Assembly: GCF_902459465.1 (NCBI RefSeq)
Contig: NC_047066.1
Location: 10,109,047 to 10,173,046 of the forward strand
DNA from: Asterias rubens
Taxonomy: Eukaryota; Echinodermata; Asteroidea; Forcipulatida; Asteriidae
DNA: 64,000 nt
Direction of reading: 5' to 3'
The notes below the pieces were generated by a model. It had not been told where the DNA came from. It saw only the letters and a program-made list of their open reading frames with translations, and ran no database searches. Both the position numbers and the translations under genes were made by a program. Below, in pieces: positions 31,401-44,024 of this stretch (positions within the stretch are counted from its first letter, which is position 1; the number at the start of each line of letters is the position of its first letter).

Positions 31401-34400
31401 GCTCCAGGAGTACGTGTAGGTGGCAATATCTCCAAAAGCACGACCACATTTTGAAATTTGTAGACAATCGAACGGTTAAAAAAACCAAGGATGTACTTTC
31501 CCTATACTTTTAACCCTAGTTCTTAAAACTTTCTCTACACTTTCTACGTACCTCGGTTGACAAGTGAATATCCTCTTTCTGGTGTTATCATCGTATACAT
31601 AAATCTTTTCATCGCAACCAGCAGTGATGTACATCGATACATCCTTATTGTATGCCACCGTTAACGTCTGCCGGTTCTCATGCGTAGTGTGGATGCACGT
31701 GCAGGTGGATGTGTGCCAGAATTTAACCATACCGCTAGCGTCTTAAAATTAAAGACAGGGTGCAAGATCAAAACATAAAAAAATAAAACACATCCGGGGG
31801 TATAAATTTGTACCAGGGTAGAGGTCCATACTGTGTTTGACAAAGCTTTTGAAGCGCAGTGGTAGCCAAGGGCTGTACTCCAAAGGGAGCTTGGAAAGGT
31901 AACAGGATTGGCCCAATGACCATCAGCTGTCTATTACATCAAACTCTTCCAAACTTAGGACAAACTACATGTACTGGTAATATTTAACATGAGAAACTTA
32001 CATGTGGCTAAGAGTAGATTCAAAGACTTATCACCGGGTGTATAAGGTCTGAACAGGATGCTGGTGCATGGTAAATGAGCATCTGACGTCTCATCATCCA
32101 CCAAGTTGTACAGAGCAGCACCGGTATCTGTTGCATACACCTTGAGCAAGAAATGTTCAGAGAAAAAAAATTATGTTAAATGCAAAGTATACCATAGGAA
32201 TGATATCAATCAGATCTCTGGTGGGTTTTAATGCTGGTAATAGACCGTATTGAAATGACGTCACCGTTCAAATATCTGCCCTACAACCTGGCGTCTGTGA
32301 GCGTGTGCGTGTATGTGTGCGTGCTTGTGCCGCTGCATGCTGCGTGCTTCTTTGATGTACCAGCCTTTATTTCATATGCATACATGTAGTTTCAAATTTT
32401 ACTTCAAATAATTAAACAGGATACAAAGTCCCTGTTCTACATGATGTAGGCCTACTTGTCTACTTAAATGCAAGTTATATATTTGGATTTTGGAACTGTT
32501 CCGATTGTTAAAATCCTTTGATAGATGTAGGGGTAGACAATCTGAGAAATCTTACTGCTCTATCTCCCCTCAGATTCAAATTTTGGGGCATAAAAACTAA
32601 TAATTTAAAGCTAAAACTAATGATTACTTACTTCAAAGTGAAATGTTTCCCAAAATGCTTTAAAGGCAGTGGACACTATTGGTAATTACTCCGAATAATT
32701 ATTAGCATAAAACCTTTCTTGATTATGAGTAACGGGGAGAGATTGATAGTGTAAAACATTGTGAGAAACAGCTCCCTCTGAAGTGACGTAGCTTTCGAGA
32801 AAGAAGTAATTTTCCACGAATTTGATTTCGAGACCTCAAGTTTAGAATTTGAGGTCTCGAAATCAAGCTTCAGAAAGCATGCAACTTCGTGTGACAATGG
32901 TGTCTTTTTCTTTCATTAATATCTCGCAACTTCGACGACCTAATGAGCTCAAATTTTCACAGGTTTGTTATTTTATGCATGTTGAGATACACCAACTGTG
33001 AAGACTAGTCTTTGACAATTACCAATAGTGTCCACTGGCTTTAAATACACCATCAAAAGCTGATGTAGGCTTCTAACCACACAATTCCAACTTTGAGTAA
33101 TTTTTTTCAAATTTTTGTTTCCAGTTATTTTGAGTAAAACAAATTGACTCCAGTTAAAAAAAACTCAGGATTTCCACGAAAAATCAGGAAAATCATAGGC
33201 CTTATGTACATGTATGTGAGTGAAGCTGTTATTTTTTTAACGTTAAAGGAACACGTTGCCTTGGATAGGTCGAGTTGGTCTTTGAAAAGCGTTTGTAACA
33301 GCTTTTTATAAAATGCATATGGGTAGAAAGATGTTGTAAAAGTAAAATACAATGATCCACACAAACATGCCTCGAAAATGCACGGTTTTCCTTTTACCTC
33401 GTCGAATAACACGGTCGGCCATTAGTGGCCGACCGTGTTAGTTCGCACACAGTATAAAGAAAACCACGCAATTTCGAGGCAAACTTGTGTGGATCAATGT
33501 ATTCTACTTTTAAAACATCTTTCCAACCATATGCATTTTATGAAAAAGGGTGACAAACACTTTTTATAGACCAACTCATCCGATCCAAGGCAACGTGTTC
33601 CTTTAATTTGTTAAACAAATTTAACACATAATATTATCTCGTCCAGGCAATTTAAAAACTTAACAAAGCTTGCATGCATTTATTTACGCTTGATTTGAGC
33701 TGATCCTATGACATACAGAATGTGTCAAGTTATTACAGAACTTCAAGAGAAACGGAAATAGGTTGTATTCATATAAAAATGCCTCCACCTGTTCTGATCT
33801 CACTTCACCTGTTTTTTTCTTGTTTATGAATAACTACGCTTTCAGCAAACATTGCAGGGGCCTTATTGCTGCTCTCTACTACTAACTGCTACTTATGTTG
33901 GGGGAAAGTGAGCGTGTGGTAACTCAAGAGCTAAAGATCAATCAATTATTGTGCTTAAACATGTATGCACAGTGTGCCATGTTCCCATGAGCAAAATCTG
34001 CACTGTATGCCAAATGTATATTTTTGTCTCAGATTTTCTGAGTTTTATAATGCAATTTTATGTGTGTTTTAATACCTGTAGTTGGTAATCGTCTCATAAC
34101 TCATCTTTTAAACACGCTTGTCGTTAAAATAAAAAATGCTTTGAGCGATGCTGCTAGAAAAAACGAAGTAAAAGAACCAAGTATTTTGTGTCATATTTGC
34201 GGTGCGCAGACAGCGCCCTCTGTAGTTGGTATCTGAAACCCTTACCTTGATACTACCGTCTACAAATCCTGCTGCTAGCATCGTCCCGTCTTCATTGTAG
34301 CGACAACACATAACATCCTGCTGACAATCTCTGCATTATTGAAACAAAGATCAGAAAACAAAAGGTTAGTTTTGGTTTTACCCATACACTGGCTGCCATA

Positions 34401-36265
34401 CACCGATGTGTGTAAGCACTGTATACTAAGTACTTTTCCAAGCTCTGTGCAAACAAATATCACAGGCATAATACTTCAGGTGGAATTCAAGTTCAAACCC
34501 GCGCCCTTTGCCAGCAGTGTCTTAAACTGTAGACCCTAACCCTAACCTAATATTCATTATTCCTGATGCAAATTTCTATTTAGAACAAAGGGTTCTTAAG
34601 AAGCTTCTTTACAGAGATGGGTTGGGAATAACCCTGATGACTTGTAATTTGCCAAAATAGTGGCACCAGTCCAGGCCTGAAACTACATGGAAGCAGCGAT
34701 GAATGGCCTTTTGTTGTTCCTAATCATCAGTGTCTTTAAAGGAAAAAATGCCTTGGTGCTCCTGCCATTTCAACTATAATAAAAAAGCACCAGGCCTGCC
34801 AGTTACCCCTTTTGAAAATACTTCAGATTCAAAGTTAATATGTATGCAAATTCAGGTTACACCATCAATCAAGTCCAAACCTTATTATAAACATAAAGCT
34901 ATTCTCCCATTACACTTACAGTCACAGTTCATAAACTTTATCTAAAGAGCTAGCCTGGTGAAAACTGACCATGGTATACAATAACAGAAGGCAACATTAG
35001 TGACACTGACAACTACGTTTTTTAATTAAATCTCTAAAGTAAACAGGAACAGTTGATGAAATGTGACCCTGTGTTACAGATTGGTAAAGGATGAAAAACA
35101 ATCAAATGGTTTAATTTTAGTCCAAAAGCTTACTGATTATGAAGTTGTACTACTAAATAGGGACTACTAGAACAAAAACAATTTAAGATATTTCCACCCC
35201 CTCTTGAATGAAGTCATGTTTGACTCGAAGCTTTTACCTGAAATCCTATTTTGAAAAATGTAATTGGCTAATTTCGTCTGAGTGTTACCATGGTTACAAC
35301 CAAAATTAAGGACAATGTGAAAGTTGTGAATGGTATTTCCCCTTTTCCCCTGGGATCACCATTTTCTCCAGAGATCATAGTTATTTCATGCCCCCCCCCA
35401 AAAAAAAAACGATCTCAACTTACTAAATATTCAATTTCAACCTTACATTTCATGTGAGACACTTCGAATAAAACTGTAAAAAGGTATTAGAATGCTTTAC
35501 TGAGTGTACTGTATATAAAGCAAAACGAATTTTATATCAAATTTATAACAGGAGGAAGGACCAAGCTTAATCCGACCGCCCCTTTCACAATCATTGTGAC
35601 CGACAAGTTTCTAGATAAAAAAATCTGTTTTTTTTATTCATAACATTGACAGTGGAAAATTTTCAGTTGGATAGTTCAGAATCTAAATGATACAATTATG
35701 ATAACCCACAAAATAATTACAAAAAAAAGCAGGTAAATTTAAATGTGAAAATTCAAATTCACAATTATTTAAATAGTTCGACGTTTATGATTGTGTTATT
35801 ACCACTTGAAAGCTAAGTTTGGGTACAAGTAATATTGACAAATAAATTACAATTTATTGTTAAGTTTGCATGATTGAGCCTATTTTTTTTTTAATAAGCC
35901 TAGTTGGTAGTATGTATTATTGATTATTAAGAATTGAGAAAAGAATGGGGACAAAACAAAAAATAGACATGTCTTTCCTTTCTTGCAAACCAGGTTATAT
36001 TTTCAGATTGTCATGAAAGAAAAAAAAAACATTAATAAAAAAAAACTTACACAGTAGTCAGAAGACGCAAATTGCCCTCCGAGACGGGGTTCCGACGTGC
36101 CCGGTGCTCCGCGTCAAAGTCCCCGCTGGAGTTGAGCCCAGCCGCCGGTAAACTCATCACGCTGCTACGGGGAGTAGACCGCGAGCTCTTGGTCGATGAC
36201 AAATCATCTGGAAGCTTTGACTGCCTCGCCACCCCAGCACCCGATAAACCGGCCAAGGCATACAT
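28471..36265 (-). CDS. WD40-repeat protein, 384 aa, 8 exons
   Basis: Exons in transcript order: 36265-36051, 34330-34246, 32140-32002, 31741-31552, 31116-30976, 30452-30290, 29404-29312, 28599-28471. They join in frame to 384 aa. The first ~75 residues are a low-complexity Ser/Arg-rich leader. The rest reads as consecutive WD40 blades: CCRYNEDGTMLAAGFVDGSIKVY, split here over an exon junction; VKFWH; GHRSRIFSLKFHP with SGGWDDTVQFWD; TGSWRKDLNLQIWDY; VGGCDANMVRVID. This is probably a single seven-blade propeller. The subfamily has the unusual GPHVCGDALDID stretch, which I associate with poorly named WD40 proteins of protists and invertebrates, so I give no symbol. It is divergent from GNB1L, another WD40 protein. 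Exon 7 (29404-29312) ends at the border of a hairpin transposon (see findings). Function unknown; a scaffold role is only an inference from the fold. Confidence 0.88.
28684..28870 (+). mobile_element. Truncated T1 MITE in WD40-gene intron
   Basis: Left ~180 bp of the T1 family (AAAGGCATTGGACACC, CACCCTTGTTGCAC); right half absent. Confidence 0.7.
29147..29312. mobile_element. Hairpin MITE (H1 family) at WD40 exon 7 splice donor
   Basis: The arms GTGATCCCCGGA / TCCGGGGATCAC and AATATTAACTGCTT / AAGCAGTCAATATT pair. The last 24 bases match the end of the 6836-7095 element. Possible 3-bp duplication TGG flanks it. The terminal bases form the exon-intron junction. Confidence 0.75.
29450..29562 (-). 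repeat. Dispersed repeat R1 in WD40-gene intron
   Basis: CAGAATAGTATTTCTTTAGC, GTTACCAGCCAAAATTAC, ending CTTTATGAAATTGGGGCC. Confidence 0.6.
31146..31400 (+). mobile_element. Truncated T1 MITE in WD40-gene intron
   Basis: TTAAAGACACTGGACACC, then a GGCTTCAGG core of the second subfamily; the right terminus is missing. Confidence 0.75.
32659..33045 (-). mobile_element. T1 MITE in WD40-gene intron
   Basis: Full-length with TTAA at both ends and a well kept palindrome GATTTCGAGACCTCA. Confidence 0.92.
33243..33606. mobile_element. T2 foldback MITE in WD40-gene intron
   Basis: TTAA at both ends; centre shortened to GGCCATTAGTGGCC. Confidence 0.92.
34370..34560 (-). mobile_element. tRNA-like SINE (second family) in WD40-gene intron
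   Basis: Body words CACCGATGTGTGTAAGCAC and TACTTTTCCAAGCTCTGTG, then a decayed head; ends in CCCTAACCCTAACC. Confidence 0.6.
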
Positions 36266-38359
36266 GATGACTTACGAATTTGTTGGTTATTTATTTACTG
36301 CTCTCGGCCCCAGCGATACGGTTACAAGATGAAACACGGTACACCGGAGACAGGGCGAAATGAGTTCAAGAGTTCTCGATGTGGAGACCGGTGGTGCTGC
36401 AGCCCTCTCAAGAGTCGAGTACGTCCAGCGATCGAAGAGTCGGCAGAAACAGAACTTCAGATTGTTCGTAAACTCCAGGTAACCCCTTTTACCTTATGCT
36501 TGTTGGTTCCAATGAAAGCAGATCCTTCTTTGCGTTCTGCCACACCTAAAAAAACAACACTGAATTGGGTTGAGAACAATTAATTTAGGTAATTGGATAT
36601 ATTTTATTTTGAGAACTAGGCTGCACTTGGTAACGTTTGCCGTCGCTTACGACGTGACCTAAAGATAACAAAGGTCAAACTTGTATATTTCGTACTCTTC
36701 CATTTTAGTGTAGGGACTTACGATAACAATGCAGTACAATTTATGTTGTGCATGTTTTCCAATTATTATTATTATATTACCATATATTTATCAGCCTAAT
36801 TGTTTTAGTATAACATAAATTATGTTGATATCTATTGATGGTATGGGCTTCAGTTAAGGAATCAAAATTCCAGGTGAAAATAAAACTTACCCTATTAAAA
36901 AATAATAGACTCTACATTTTTCTCTAAATTCCGGGTCAATCAGTGCGGGTCAATCGCGGGAACATTTAACTCAATCATAAAAAGTATCAACACACCAACT
37001 ACATCTACAAGAAGTACATGGAGTATTGGTGCATGCAGGAGGCCTCTAGACTTCTACGTGTAGCTCTAGCCTACTCTACTTTCTTGTTTTCAAAGAATGT
37101 TTTCACTGTAGTCAGCGATTGGATCAGCATTGTTGATTAGGTGAATATTAAATTGTGACTAATTGATGGTTATATTTATGTTAAAAACATTAATTCGTCT
37201 TCATTTTTATTTAGTTACAAAAAAATTATCTGACACATTTTATTAACTCTAAACTTTTACTTTTTTATAATATAATAATACAAAAATTAATAGGCCTAAT
37301 TATTAAATGTCTTTATATATTTAGTCATATAAATATGCCCTATTTTCAACTTATCTTATATAGTGTAAATTATACCCCTAGAATTGTGACTGAGGTTCAA
37401 CTTTTATTTAATAACACTTTATTTGTATCATTAATTGTAGATATCATGTATGTAGTATTACAATTCCATGTATATATTATTTCTGGTAATCAACATAGGT
37501 GCCTGCAAGCGCCAGGAGAAACCTGGCGTTATTCTCTTGTTTTGGCACTAGCTGTAGAGTATAGGGAATGTCAGACAACTAGCCATCGGACTGGTTCAGA
37601 TTAGTCTAGCCGTCGAACAATTCAATGGTTCAGACAACTTGACAAACTGTCTGTTCAACTGTTGGGCAACTCACGCTCGCTGATGGACAAGACAAGTTGA
37701 TGAATGTCAGTGGTGTTCGCATGACACCAGCGTGCCCATGAAAATGTAATAGGTCTAGCCCTAGGCCTAGGGGATTTGTACAGGAATTTTGTGTAAACAT
37801 GTCAGTGACCGAGATCACCCATTCAAACGTCGACTTGTCTCAGCCATTCGTTGAATTGTTTCGACCCCGAGTTGTCTCAACCGTTGAGTTGTCCAAACTG
37901 TCAAGTTGTCCGATGGACGAAATGTCTGAACTCCGCTGTGGGGGCCTCAAGCTCAAGTGGGAAATACTACAAACTTCAGGACTTAATTTTGTCAATTTCT
38001 GGGGATCATGATTGTCACAATATTTACAGATTCATAGAGATGACTACAGACTAAGGCCGTGTCCGAATTGGCGACTTCGGCTACAGCTACGGCTAGATCA
38101 GCGCGTCTGTCAGTGTTGAAGAATAGCAGACGCGCGCGCCCTAGCCGTAGCTGTAGCCGAAGTCGCCAATTCCGACACGGCCTAGTATTATTACAATTTA
38201 ATTACTTCAATTGTCAAATTGTTGGCATGCTAAAATGAACATACAAATTTGACACAGATGTTACAAGGTGTATGGAAAGCATTCTCGCTGTTTATTTCTT
38301 TGTTTAACTTGGAATATATATATATTTTTTTACAGTTTAGGGGAAGTTGCAGCCAGAGG
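36266..38359. promoter_or_regulatory. Intergenic region between divergent WD40 gene and GNB1L
   Basis: About 2.1 kb with no coding exon. 36266-36480 is GC-rich and CG-containing next to the WD40 start, the likely promoter core. A stretch ending at 36478 before GTAACC could be a 5' UTR exon of GNB1L spliced to 38336. 36600-37500 is AT-rich with nothing recognised. 37560-37960 has repeated GACAACTTG/CAAGTTGTC words in both orientations. 38053-38183 is a hairpin element (separate entry). Confidence 0.45.
38053..38183. mobile_element. Near-perfect palindrome upstream of GNB1L
   Basis: Arms 38053-38095 and 38141-38183 differ at about one base (GGCCGTGTCCGAATTGG / CCAATTCCGACACGGCC). The centre holds a further GCGCGTCTG/CAGACGCGC pair. 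A decayed relative is at 48026-48112. Confidence 0.85.
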
Positions 38360-38489
38360 ATGTCTCATGAACCAGAACCACCTTGTCCTCCAGATCCATT
38401 GTTTGTGCTTCGAGGTTCCAAGGATGCAGTCAATTGTGTGAGATTCTATAAATCCACTGATGAGAAAGGGAGATTATTATCAGGGTAAG

Positions 38490-38533
<44 letters not shown>

Positions 38534-41500
38534 CTAGTGGCCTCTTGTCATAGCGCTCATATCCGTCACTCAATGATGCTCAAAGCTCTTCACCATTCAG
38601 TATTTTCCTGCAAGGTATGTCTGGCTACATTTAAATTAGATTAGACCTTTTTCTGCAACATAGCACCATGTAACAGGTGTCGAGGTCCCTATCGGATAAT
38701 GTCATTTCAGTTCATCTTTTCTGTTATTATTTATTATTATTACTATTTTTAAGTATTATTTATACGGGGTAGCCCCATTAGTCCCAAACCACTGTTTTCC
38801 CTGGGGGCCCTGTAGAAAAACAATTTTACACAGAAAAGGGAGAAACAAACATAGAACAAACCCCATAAATACTAAAACCACCAGGAACAAAAGCAGAGAA
38901 AACAAGGCAAAAACTAGCCAATTAGTAGAAGCGAAAACAAAAAAACAATGACTTAATAGGAATTAAATTGCAGTCAAGGTGGCTCATCGTGCAATCGCTC
39001 AGGCAAACCATTCCACAAAGAGGAACCTTTGTAAGAAATGCTCTTTTTGCCTTTCTCAGTCCTCACTTTTGGCACATACAACCCATTACTCTCTGCATTT
39101 CTGGTGGAATAATTATGCCTTATAGCCTCAGGGGAAAATAAGTCTTGTTGATATAATTTGGGGAGTAACCATTGATGGCATTGTGAATTAGTTTGATTTT
39201 TTAAAACTTCCATCTACTTCCATCTACCTGTTGCTCTTGTTTGAGCGTAATAGTTCAAATCTTGCTGCCATTTGCAGTTGCGGCCCCTATTGTCTCTAAA
39301 GGGTTTAGGATATGTTGTACAATGGTACAAAGGCTTTGTTTTGATTTTCAGTTGTGGGTGCGGAGAAGTGAGACTTTGGAATCTTGAAACAAGGAGAGCA
39401 GAAGCAGTTCTCGATGGCCACAGTGGCAAGAGTGTGCTGTCAGTTTCACCATTAGACAAGTCCCAAATTGTCAGGTAAGTTCCTAGCTGGGCCCAATTTC
39501 AAATAGCTGTGAAGCAGAAAATACCGCTTGACAAATTTCTTTGCTTAGCAAAAAAATTGAATGGGGCACCAGTCACAACAATGTAAACTTAACGTAATTT
39601 TTGCTGGTAACCTCTTTCTGTTTTCTGTTCTTTTTGTTGCTTACAGGCTTCATGGAAGTTGTGTTGTGTTACAAAGTATCAATAGGGAGGCTGTTAATGA
39701 CAATGGAAAGAACAAAATAATTTTCTCCAGGGATGCATTTTTGAGATGTGTGCTCTGTGTACAGGCCTCTTGCAGCCACAACTTTAACACTCAAGTTGGG
39801 ACCAGTCCCAACTATAGTTGGGGCGCTTGTCAAGTTGGAACGAAACAGCGTTCTTGGCTTGTACCTGAGATTCCTTGACTTCACAACCAGGATTAATCAA
39901 AGCAAATAAATTGTATACAACCCCTTTTACCTCCATCCAGCCAGGGTCGGGATGGTCAAATCTTAACATGGGAGACTGCAGAAGGCAGGCGTGATGTCAT
40001 ATCCTCCATAGAAACTAATGGGTTAAGCTTCTGCAGGTGCAGTGTTTATCAAGAAGGTAAATTCAACGTGAAAATTCTATCCTAGTCCAATTCCTGGAAC
40101 TGCAAGCAGGCCACTGAGGCCATGGCCTCTGTTTTCCCTGGTCTTAGCCTTGGTCCCCCTTCAAAAGATTTCCTTTTGACTTTTGAAGATTTTCCTATGG
40201 AATTTTAATACCATAGGAAAATCTTCAAAGTTTTAAAATGGCCTTGCCCTTTCAAAGATGAAATTCCATCCTAGCTTCAGCAAAAGCTACCAATTCAAAC
40301 AGGTTCTTATGTCAAATTTTACAGGAAGCCCTCTTGTGGCAGCTCCAGGCCAGGACTCCGATGTCCATGTCATTGACCTTCTCAACAAGTCAACAGTCTG
40401 CTCATTGAGGGCGGACAAAGATGTCAAGGCATTTGGTGAGTCTTACATTTGTATCCCCCATCTTAAAGGCACTGGACACCTTTAGCACTTGTCAAAGACC
40501 AGTATTCTCACTTGGTTTATCTCAACATATGCATACAATAACAAATCTGTGAAAATTTGGACTCAATTGGTCATCGAAGTTGCAAGAGAATAATGAAAGA
40601 AAACCACCCCTACTGCCAGATGCCTAAAAAGGGCTTCAGGCCTGAGTTCTTTAAATATTTGAGAATTTACTTCTTTCTCAAAAACTATGTTACTTCATAG
40701 GGAGATATTTCTCACAATGTTTTATACTATCAAAAAGCTCTCCATTGCTTGTTACCAAGTAAGTTTTTATTCTACAAATTAATTTGAGTAATTAACAATA
40801 GTGTTAAGTGTTTTTAATTTAAATGACAGCATTTCCTATATTATTTTCCCAAACCTGTTTCTGATATTTCTAAGAGGCCAAAGTCTGCTTTATTAATACA
40901 ATTTTGTTCTCAAGCTAGATGGCAAACTTTACTTTTTATGTTCTACAGGTATGCCAATGTGTATTAAGTTCATCTCTGCATCGAAGCTGCTGGTTGGCTA
41001 CGAGGCAGGCCAGGTTGCATTATGGGATATCAACACTCGGAAAATGCTGGCCAACAAAAAGTTACACAGCGAGCCAGGTAAATGTTTATTGTTATGATTG
41101 CTCAAAGTGTGTGAGTTATCCATAGAGTTATATATAAGAGCTAGAGGGCGCACGAGATGACAAGCGCGTCATTCTGCACGCAAGTTGAATATGAAATACA
41201 CGTTTGAGGTTTTTTTTTATTGAACGCTCACGCGATGCTGTTTGTTCAACTTACAAAATGGCCGCACAAACACACGCTGTTAAATGCCAGTTTTGTCAAC
41301 TTAGAAAATGGCCGCCTGCGCGCATGCCGGAGAGCGTATATAGGCCAGTGCGCCCTCTAGTTCTAATATATAACTCTATGGAGTAATCACATCTCAGGGC
41401 TTGAATTTGAAAGCTCATAATTTTTACTGGCCCAGAATTTTTTTTACAAGCCAGACTTTGACTTGTGGTTTTGTGACTGTACATGTAAATCTATTTTTAA

Positions 41501-43890
41501 TCATTGAAAATGTGGTTGACATCCTTGCTACAATAGTCTTATAGTTTCAAATGGAATCTTTCCATACATAAAAAAAAATCAGGAAAATCAAAAAAGCATT
41601 TAATGTACTCCGTTTGATTTCAAAGAAGTTTTTTTATACTAAATTACCGATGTGAATTCTCATTAGAGTATAAAAGTTTTTACAAAGTTATCTCCAGTTA
41701 TTTAACTTTCGAAAGTTGAGCATTTTTGTGGGTATCAGTAGTGGCAAGGAGTGCTGACTAGAATGTGTGTGATTTGATAGTTTCTTTTTGCCCCTGTTCT
41801 GATACTTCCTAACCTCTCATTCATTTTCCAGTAATGTCACTGGACTACTCCATTTTGTCAGAAAGGGGTGTATCAGGGTCAGCTGATGATAAACTATTGA
41901 CATGGACATGTAAAGAGGTAAGGCAATCATTCTTTCCCGACTCCCACTGTTTACCCCATGGAAAATTAGGGTTTACAATTCTGTAGCTCAAATTTAAAGG
42001 GAAGGTATCTTAAAATAAATGGAAACGTTTCCTTGAAATACTTGTCCCTAAATGTTGTATTTGTTTTAGAAATGATTATAACAGTTTGTTGATAGTAAAG
42101 AAATGTTTGAAATAGTAAAAAATTAAAAATAAAAGTGGTTTTAGATTTTTTATTTTTGAAAAACTATCTTCTTAAAACTCTGACGACCAATTGAGCTAAC
42201 TTAGTGTATTGCAACATTATGCATAAAATAAAAAATCTGTGAACATTTAGGCTGAGTTGGTCATCGAAGTTACAAGAAAATAATGAACGAAAAAAACACC
42301 CTTGTTGCACACTTATGTGTGCTTTCAGATGCCCGAAGTCTTTTCAAGATTCAAATATTTCAGTGAGAAATTAAGACAAATTCTAAAAAACTCTATTACT
42401 CCAGTAAGTTTTTACTCTAATATATATTTTGAGTAATTACCAAAAGTGTCCAGTGCCTTTAAATTGTCACAGGTTTGTGAATTTCATGTATACAATTGGC
42501 TCACATAAAGGGTAGATATTGGATGACAATTTTAAATGTTGTCCATCGAGTGCTTCAATACATTTTTTTTTTTCCATGCAAGGCTGGTCTGACAGTTACA
42601 TCAGAGTCGACTTTAACCAACCCTGGACTCTCTGATGTTTGTGTCCGTCATGACAATAGAATACTGGCTACTGCAGGTTGGGATTCACGGTATGTATGTA
42701 TGAAGGAAAGTCACATAGTGACTTGCCACACATTATATGGAAAGGTTTGCGGTAAAACCATGTAGAGACTATCTCTAAATGAGTTGGGGTGGTTCTGAAA
42801 AGAACCGTTGGTTTTAACTCAACGTTTCGATCAGTATGCACTGATCGTCTACTTTCACCAAAAGACAATCAGAGCATACTGATCAAACTGTCGAGTTGAA
42901 ACCAACAGACATTACATGGTGTTACCGCAAACCTTTCCATATCGTATTTCCACCATGCAAAGTTTCGAATCCTACTTGCCACACATTCATCCCACAAATT
43001 ACCTTTCCACTGACTGGTATCCTTTACAAATGATCATTAAGCCTGGGCGACTAGTGACATTTACTACTTGACTAGTGCCCCCTCATTAATAGTTGCGACT
43101 TTGACACTAGTCAAAACTAATTTTTAATTACCAATATGCATTGCGGCATATTGTTTGACGCAGGCGCAATAAAGACAAATTCATGCTGAAAGGATTTGAA
43201 GGATTGTGCCTCTGATGCCCGATTGTAAATAAGTTATTATTTTGATACTTGTATGCTGCACGCAGGATGCCCTCTCTAACTGTCATGACGTCATGTGCAT
43301 AAGGTCTATTACCCACTGAAAGAGTGTTGTCCTAAAAACTTGACTCAAAGCAAAACTCACCATAACAATAGAATCAAGTTCCTTTCATCATTTATTTAGA
43401 AAAAGTTACACACCAAATTTATTATGAAGACATTTGTTGTTTTAAATAAGGCAAAAATGTACACAAATTTTGAGCACAAAAAGCTTGAAGATGGGGGGAA
43501 AATTATAATGACATCACTGTCAAAATTAAATGACATCACTGTCAAAATTATTATCTGCAGAGTTAAATTGATGAAGTACTGGAGTAACTTAATCAACCGG
43601 ATTTGGTTTACTTCATTTTAAGTTTCATCAGGCAACTCATTTTATGAGGATTATGAAACAGAAACAAATTCACTTTAGTCTTGACTTTTTTCTTTTTCCC
43701 CCCCCCCCCCAGGATTCGAGTGTTTGGTTGGAAAAAGTTGAAACCCTTAGCTGTCCTGAGCTACCATCGTGCGACCGTCAATTCTGTGTCATTTTCTGAG
43801 CCTCTACCTTCATTTAACTTCTCCCAACTACTAGCTGCTGGGTCCAAGGATAAACACATCAGTCTCTGGTCATTGTATAACCCAAGTTGA
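38360..43890 (+). CDS. GNB1L: Guanine nucleotide-binding protein beta-like 1 (WD40), 8 exons
   Basis: Exons 38360-38484, 39352-39474, 39941-40056, 40325-40435, 40949-41077, 41832-41917, 42583-42689, 43713-43890 join in frame to 324 aa, the usual length for the family. It starts MSHEPEPPCPPDPLFVLRG and carries WD blades: GCGEVRLWNLE, GRDGQILTWE, GQVALWD, SGSADDKLLTW, ATAGWDSRIRVFGWKKLKPL, and a final GSKDKHISLWSLYNPS. Known: GNB1L is the animal counterpart of fission yeast Asa1 and helps maintain PIKK kinases with the TTT co-chaperone. The start ATG lies 25 bases inside the exon after acceptor 38334-38335, so a 5' noncoding exon is expected; a GC-rich stretch ending at a donor at 36478/36479 is a candidate. 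The last intron ends in an almost pure C tract before the AG. Convergent with DPH1, 520 bp apart. Confidence 0.93.
38489..38640 (-). mobile_element. SINE 3' tail plus (TAA)n in GNB1L intron 1
   Basis: A 45-bp TAA microsatellite followed by the complement of the SINE tail (GCGCTCATATCCGTCACTCA). The repeat starts five bases after the exon donor. Confidence 0.75.
38985..39235 (-). mobile_element. 3'-terminal LINE fragment (RT tail) in GNB1L intron 1
   Basis: The minus strand encodes a block ending HNYSTRNAESNGLYVPKVRT and GSSLWNGLPERL, the usual C-terminal tail of CR1/L2-type ORF2, followed (38720-38980) by a non-coding stretch and ATT-rich tail. It is 5'-truncated and differs from the 12.4-kb LINE. 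Confidence 0.6.
39487..39640 (+). repeat. Dispersed repeat R1 in GNB1L intron
   Basis: GGGCCCAATTTCAAATAGC, GAAGCAGAAAATACCGC, GGGGCACCAGTCACAAC. Confidence 0.65.
40462..40817 (+). mobile_element. T1 MITE in GNB1L intron
   Basis: CTTAAAGGCACTGGACACC to AATAGTGTTAAGTG; second-subfamily core (GGCTTCAGGCCTGAG). Confidence 0.85.
41120..41391. mobile_element. Foldback MITE (CCATAGAG ends) in GNB1L intron
   Basis: CCATAGAGTTATATATAAG...CTAGAGGGCGCAC paired with its complement at 41349-41391. Same ends as the 49.5-kb element. Confidence 0.85.
42185..42464 (+). mobile_element. Partial T1 MITE in GNB1L intron
   Basis: Begins inside the family (CAATTGAGCTAAC) and runs to the intact right end GTGTCCAGTGCCTTTAAA. 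The block before it (41995-42180) starts TTTAAAGGGAAGGT and may be another TTAA element. Confidence 0.7.
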
Positions 43891-44024
43891 GAGCCGCAAG
43901 TATAAAACATTGGACTATTAATGCCAGCCAAAAATCAGTTCAAGACTTTAATTTTGTTCATTTCAATTATTGACTCTGGTTGTGAAGTCAAGGACTCTCA
44001 GAAAAGCGAACTTAATCACCGCAC

